DNA of 64,000 nucleotides. Source: Symbiodinium natans. Taxonomy: Eukaryota; Sar; Dinophyceae; Suessiales; Symbiodiniaceae. Shown in pieces: positions 58,160 through 64,000 of the stretch. Where the stretch lies: positions 1-64,000 of the forward strand of contig CAJNDS010002224.1 of the NCBI GenBank assembly GCA_905221605.1. Reading direction: 5' to 3'. Both the position numbers and the translations under genes were made by a program. The stretch's first letter is position 1, and every line of letters begins with the position of its first letter. The notes beneath the pieces were generated by a model. The model did not search any database and had not been told where the DNA came from. It saw only the letters and a program-made list of their open reading frames with translations.

Positions 58160-60907
58160 CTACAGACCGATACCAGGAGTTAGGGTTTCGGATTTTAGGG
58201 TTTAGGGTTTTAGGGTCTTAGGGTTGATGGCTTAGGGTTTAGGGTTTAGAGATTAGGGTTTAGGGTTTGGGGTTTAGGGTTACAGACTGGATGCCTTCTT
58301 TCGCAGGAAGGCTCCCGCCCCTGCATGAAGTTTTCGCAGGGTTTAGGGTTTAGGGTTTAGGGTTTAGGGTTTAGGGTTTAGGGTTTAGGGTTTAGGGTTT
58401 AGGGTTTAGGGTTTACGAAAATAAGTGACCCCCGAATATAGTCCCCAAGTAGTAGGATTCCATTATCATCAGGACCCCAACAAGGTACGCCGAATTTCGG
58501 TTGCTGAAGGCCCAACCCTTAGGGTTAGGGTTTAGTGTTTAGGGTTTAGGGCTTAGGGTTTAGGGCTTAGGGTTTAGGGTTTAGGGTGTAGGGTTTAGGG
58601 TTTAGGGTAGTCTATGACATGTTCAATGGAACCACTTGGCTACTTGGGGATCTCAGAAAAAATGGAAAAAAGCCTGAGCGCCCAATTACTTAGATTGATA
58701 GAAGGATTAATAAGCTGTGATACAAATTATACTTTTATCCTGAAAACCGTATGATCTCAACTTTTAGATCTTCACGGTTTGCGGTCTGCTAGCTTCCCAG
58801 CCTTTTTTCGTGTAACGGGCTCATAACGAAACCCCCTAACAAAGAGTACTGGGCATCCTTTTTGAGGAGCCCCCTAAACTCTAAACTCTAACGAATTCAA
58901 CCCCTAAACCCGAGACCCTAAACCCCAAACCCCGGCCCCAGAATGCATTCCTTTGTTGAGGTACCTCAGGAAAGGAACGGGGTTTGGGGTTTTAGGTTAG
59001 GGCTTCGGGTTTAGTCATTGAGTTTATCAGCGTTTTGGGCTTTCAGGGGAAAGCCCCATTCAGCCGCTTCGGGTGGGATAATCGAAGTCGAGTGTCGCCC
59101 AGGGCGTTCGTGACATTTCGTCGATTGCTGACAGGCAAGGCCTCTGGCAAGCAGGAAAGGTATCCTAAACCCAAAATCCTGAACTCTCAGCCCTAAACCC
59201 TAAGCTCTCAACCCTAAACCCTAAACCCTAAACCCTAAACCCTAAGCTCTCAACCCTAAACCCTAAACCCTAAACCCTAAACCCTAAACCCTAAACCCTA
59301 AACCCCTAACCCCAAAATGGCCTCTGGCAAGCATGAGGCCACTGCCTGGCGGAAAAGACAGCTCACCTCAGAGAAGGGGAGTCTTGAGGGCTCTTGGTTT
59401 AGCATCGGTTCTTTTGCGGGTCGGTTTAGGGTTTAGGGTTTAGCCCTGGGCTCCGGCTCTCTTGAAAAACCCTAAACCCTAAACCCGAAACCCTAAACCC
59501 TAAACCCTTCCTTTCCTGGGTGCTGGGCCAGAGCAAGGTGGATGCCCAGCGGGGCCAAAGCGATGGACGGTGCCATGGCGACGAACTCCACCCTCAAGTT
59601 TATGGTTCAGGGTTTAGGGTTGAGGGTTTAGGGTTTGGGGTTTAGGGTTTGGGGTTTAGGGTTGAGGGTTTAGGGTTTAGGGTACCCAACACACTTACTA
59701 GTTCTAAAATAGACCTCAGTTCCTAAGATTTCAAGAGTTCAAAAGAAAGAAGACGATACTACAGTTTCACTCTCTCTCATCGAAGATTCCTGAATCTTGA
59801 CCCTTGAAATCTAGAAATCCACCTCTTTATCGGAAACGAAAACTTTAAACCCTACACCCTAAACTCTAAACCCTGAACCTAAAGCCCAAACCCAAAACCC
59901 CAAGCTGCACTCCAGGTACGGAGCTCTCAAACGCTGAAGTGCAGGGCTGCGGTTTGATGCATGTTTGCAAGTGCGAGGGGTTCGAGGACTTGGGACTTGG
60001 CTTCGCGGGCTTAGGGTTTAGGAGTTTAGGGTTTGGGAAACCCTAAACCCTAAACCCCAAAACCTAAAACCTAAACCCTAAACCCTAAACCCTAAACCCT
60101 AAACCCTAGGGGGTTTAGGGTCGGGTCTTTCGGGGTTGAAGCTCAGCTGTAATCTGCTCCGCCGATCATTGAATCCCCCCCGGCTCCCCCCGCTCCCCCT
60201 TCCCCCTTGAAGTAGGGAGGGGGTTTTAGGGTTTAGGGTTTAGGGTTTAGGGTTTCGGGCCCTATCTAGTTCATTGGGTCTAGGGCTGAATGTTTAGGGT
60301 TTAGGGCCCCTGCCTAGCTTAAACAGAGTTATAAAGGGCCCAGCTTGGGTCATGAGAATTGTACAGCGGGTTCTCAGTCCTTGGGTTTACGGTTTAGGGT
60401 TTAGGGTGCAGGGCTTAGGGTTTAGGGTTTAGGGCTTAGGGTTTAGGGTAGAATGGTAAGTGGGTAGCTCCTTGTAGCCACATTCCCTGCTCATGTCTGC
60501 AATAGGGGAACTTTTATGTCCAGAGATTGTACGGGTTGTACGGTTTGAAACATGCTGACATTGAGAGGGTTTGAGGCTAAGTATTAGGTTTATTGGTTTC
60601 AGGGTTCAGCATTTGGGGATTCAGAGTTTACCCCTAATTGGGCAACCCTTATAACTTATTCTATACCCCTTGTATACCCTATAAGCAACAACCCTTCCCG
60701 AAACAATAAGCACCGGCACACGCGGTTTTCAGTATGCTCTGAGGAGCCACAAGCCACCATGGGGCGTTGGCTTTGCATCCGCCCGTGGGCTGAAACACAG
60801 ACCCCACTCTAAACCCTAAACCCTGAACCCCACAACCCTAAACCCTAAACCCTAAACCCAGAACCCTAGACCCGAAACCCAGAACTGTAGACCTCAAATC
60901 TCAAAAT

Positions 60908-61050
60908 CTTGGGGTAGTTACATGGGCCCTCAGTATGGGCCTGTGACTTTGGAACCCTTATAAAAACCTTTGTATATCCCATACGAACCAAGGGCCCATA
61001 CTCCAGCACGCTTTAAGGCCATACTGACGGACCATGTAGTTACCCGTAAA
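60908..61050. mobile_element. Palindromic element J
   Basis: CTTGGGGTAGTTACATGGGC ... GACGGACCATGTAGTTACCC inverted ends with a TATA-rich centre. Parts recur at 5288-5345 and 46660-46870. Confidence 0.6.
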
Positions 61051-61544
61051 CTAAACCCAAAAGCCACCCCTCAGCCTGTAGGACTTAGGGTTTAGGGGTT
61101 TAGGGCTCCCTAAACCCTAAACCCTAAACCCTAAGCCCGAAACCCTAAACCCTATTCACTCACATTCCGTCATGGTAGGAATGAAGCTCCAACATCGGCT
61201 TGGAGTCATCCCCACCTGTGAGACTCAGCTGAAGGTTTAGGGTTTAGGGTTTAGGGTTTAGGGTTTAGGGTTTAGGGTTTAGGGTTTAGGGTTTAGGGTT
61301 TAGGGTTTAGGGTTTCGGGATTAGGGTTTAGAGTTGAGGGTTTCGAGATTGCCTTTGGGTTTTTTGGGTTTTGAGCTAAGGGTTTAGGGGGTGAATGCTT
61401 GCCTCTGGTGGGAGGGACCTAAGTAAGCCACAAAATTCAGACAGATTGAGAACATTGGCTTTTCCTGCGGCTGCACGAGTAGAACAACCAAAACACCTAG
61501 ACCCTTAAACCGTAAGGCCCTACACATTATCACGGCCTAGAAGC

Positions 61545-61608
61545 CCCTAAACCCCAAACCCCAAACCCCAAACCCCAAACCCGAAACCCCAAACCCCAAA
61601 CCCTAAAC
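61545..61608 (-). repeat. CCCCAAA array
   Basis: Eight to nine CCCCAAA units. The same variant recurs at 31265-31350. Confidence 0.9.
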
Positions 61609-63024
61609 ATGGAGGGGGCCCACCTCGGTGCTCCAAGCACCTGCAGCTCCCGCAACTCCTGGGCCTCCGGGGCCCGAAAAAGAACCTGAGGCTTTGGAAG
61701 AGCTTGCAGGGTTTAGGGTTTAGGGTTTAGGGATTAAAGTTTAGGGTTTAGGGGTTTAGGGTTTAGGGTTTGTGGTTTTTGCAACCTATTAATTCCTCGG
61801 GCTTGGGAGTCAAGGCAGGGCTTACAGGCTCTAGAGGACGCTTTCGGGTGTTAGGATTTGAGGGTTTTAGAGGCCTTTTCAGGGCTTACATTAGGCGTAG
61901 CGCCCTAAACCCTAAACCCTAAACCCTAAACCCTAAACCCTAAACCCTAAACCCTAAGCTCTAAAAGCACTAGAGCCGGTTGATGGGGCTTCAGGGCCAC
62001 CCGACAAAGAGCCCCAAGGCTTGAAGCCCGAATCTCCGTTTGCGACACTTGCGGTAGAGGCCCGGACTGCCACGCTGACGACATTTAGGGTTTAGGGTTT
62101 AGGGTTTAGGGTTTAGGATTTAGGGTTTAGGGCTCTCAAAGTCTCAAAATTTATGATAGTGGCCTTAAAGCATAGAGTATGCTTTTGGGGGTTGGTATCG
62201 TAGAATGACAAGGGGACCATCAGGAAATAGTATTAGTCATTATTCCGACCCCTATAATAGTGCATGACCCAATGCCCTCATTCCCTGGCAAGTTAAAGGT
62301 TTAGGGTTTAGGGTTTAGGGTTTAGGGTTTAGGGTTTAGAGGGGGCGGGGGGGGGGGGGGGGGGCAGGTGAGGTGGCTCAAGCAGCCGCGCGAGCCACCA
62401 GAAGACAAACATTTGACGTCAACAAGAGCACTCTGCACACCTGCACATGCTGCAGGCCAAAGTCATGTCAGCAGTCTCTCTTAAAACCCTGCTAAGCCCC
62501 AATAATTGAAACCCCTCACCCGGAACCTTTCCTCCTCCACCCGGAGCCCTATACCCGAAACCCAAAAAACCCTAAAAACCTCAACCTTCGCAAACCCCGC
62601 AAACCCCTCAAACCCCTCACCCCTGAACCCTAAACCCTAAACACCTAAAAGCCCCAAAACCCTAAAACCCCCTAAAAGCCTAAAAACCCTAAATCCCTGA
62701 CCCTAAACCCTAAACCCCTCAACCTGAGGTCCAGGAGCACAGCTGCAGTATCCTAAACCCTAAACCCTAACCTACCTAAACCCTAACCCTAAACCCTAAA
62801 ACCCTAACCCTAAACCCTTAACCAGTCCAGGAGCCACAGCTGCCAGCATCATGAAGGCCAGGACGAGGAGGTATGTGCCCACCCATGAGTCGAAGGCCTG
62901 CGTGAAAAGGCGGTTTTTAAAAGGAGGGAGGGGGGGGGGTTTACGGGTTTAGGGTTTAGGGTTTAGGGTTTAGGGTTTAGGGTTTAGGGTTTAGGGTTTA
63001 GGGTTTTAGGGTTTAGGGTTTAGG

Positions 63025-63460
63025 TTTTAGGGTAGTCAGGGGAGGGCGCGCGCGCTCGGGGTGAAACACCCGGGCCGCGCGCTCGCGTTGCCCGTCACCC
63101 ACCCCGGCCACCCAAACTATGCTCTATCAGGGTTTAGGGTTTTGGACTTTTTCTTGTGCACCGAGGCTTGCTTTTTGAAGTTGGTGTTGGGGTTTAAGCT
63201 GGAGTCGAAGTAAGCCTCGGTCCTGTTCGGACCTTCGGCGTGTCAGGGCCCTCGTTTTCGCCAATGGATTTCAATCGCTAGTTTTAAGCTGGGGTTGGGT
63301 AGCCTCGGCCCTTTTCGGGCCTTCGGCACGCTAGGGCCCGTAAAACCCTTATTTGCTGAGGCCTTCGCAGGGTTTTGCGGTGTAGGGTTTAAGCTGGGGT
63401 TCGGGTAGCCTCGGCCCTTTTCGGGCCTTCGGCACGTCAGGGCCCGTAGAGGCCCTTGCT
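63025..63460 (+). repeat. Dispersed repeat O with internal tandem units
   Basis: Starts GTCAGGGGAGGGCGCGCGCG and carries three units of AAGCTGG...AGCCTCGG...GGACCTTCGG or GGGCCTTCGG. The region at 25020-25290 is an inverted copy with one unit. The units hold a small hairpin around GGCCCTTTTCGGGCC. Confidence 0.7.
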
Positions 63461-64000
63461 GATTGGGGCTTCCTGCGGCTTCCTGTCCTATTGGGTGAAA
63501 TGGAGGGGTGGGGGTTCGGCTTGGGGTTCTTGGGGGGGTAAAGTACAAGGGTTATTCAGCAATGTCAGGGCACGCCCCCCCCCCCCCCCCAGCTGGGCTT
63601 TCAGGGTTCCTACTGGAGGGGGGTTTCAAAGGGGGGTATGCAACCCAAGTTCTCAATACTCCCCACTACGCCCGAAATTCCTAAGGTTCGCTCAGGTACC
63701 CCCTCCCTTCAGAACCCTATAAGTGCTGTAGCCCTAAACCCTAACCCTAAACCCTTAACCCTAAACCTAAACCCCGAATATCTTGATGTATGAGGGCCAA
63801 CGCCAACGTTACTTTGTTGCGCAGGGACTTCGGGGTTCGAAGTTGAGAGCTCTTGGTTTTAAGTGTTCCGCCATGCTAACGAAGGATTCAGGTTTAGGTT
63901 TGAGATCAGAACTCACGGGTTTAGGGGGTTTAGGGTTTAGGGTTTAGGGTTTAGGGCTAGGGTTTAGGGCTCCGGGTTCCTGAGGCGCCTCTGAAAACCA

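Larger units (their letters stand above)
58160..64000 (-). other. Mosaic with minus-strand exon-like pieces
   Basis: Readable minus-strand pieces include 58285-58340 (CENFMQGREPSCERRHPVC), 59040-59130 (LGDTRLRLSHPKRLNGAFP), 59520-59600 (FVAMAPSIALAPLGIHLALA), 61620-61685 (LFRAPEAQELRELQVLGAP), 61975-62085 and 62820-62915 (FDSWVGTYLLVLAFMMLAAV). They may be the 5' part of gene A or another gene. Confidence 0.4.

Noticed and set aside
1-64000. True chromosome end or subtelomere
   Set aside because: Arrays are short, alternate in orientation and lie between exons throughout; no terminal array is present.

Overview
The window looks like nuclear DNA of a dinoflagellate, most likely a symbiodiniacean. 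Four things point there: interstitial telomeric repeats (ITS) of unit TTTAGGG in both orientations every few hundred bases; introns with GT, GC or GA donors and AG followed by G; very short exons on one strand; and a giant Ty1/copia-type polyprotein. No prokaryotic operon, CRISPR array or complete tRNA/rRNA gene was seen.

Layout. (1) 0.8-10.7 kb: minus-strand exon fragments of a multi-pass membrane protein (gene B), separated by TTTAGGG arrays and small inverted-repeat elements. (2) 10.8-31 kb: the same mosaic; several minus-strand exon-like pieces can be read but gene boundaries cannot. (3) 31.4-58.2 kb: minus-strand gene A. Its C-terminal part can be spliced by eye through eleven consecutive exons to a stop at 31400. 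It encodes cysteine-rich GCC2/GCC3 (ephrin-receptor-like) repeats followed by several membrane segments. (4) 34237-45583: a complete, apparently young LTR retrotransposon with identical 153-bp LTRs, a 5-bp TTTAG target duplication and one uninterrupted 3512-codon ORF. It lies on the same strand as gene A, inside an ITS array within an intron-sized gap of that gene. (5) 58.2-64 kb: further exon-like pieces, ITS and repeats.

Main result. The small palindromic elements behave as introners. At twelve minus-strand sites I can define an element with near-identical short target duplications (4 bp at eleven sites, 8 bp at one). Removing the element plus one duplication joins the flanking exons in frame, with GA-AG, GC-AG or GT-AG boundaries. 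Most of these introns carry TTTAGGG repeats inside the element, and at least one 123-bp intron consists of telomere-like repeat only. Telomeric DNA and introners therefore together make up most of the intron sequence here.

The retroelement has its own oddities: a 2-oxoglutarate/Fe(II)-oxygenase-like HxD...H domain between integrase and reverse transcriptase, a long insert in the integrase core, a C-terminal multi-membrane region fused in frame, 17-residue tandem repeats, and a second in-frame copy of a 161-bp piece of its own reverse transcriptase. All calls come from reading the sequence by eye; no alignment or search was run.
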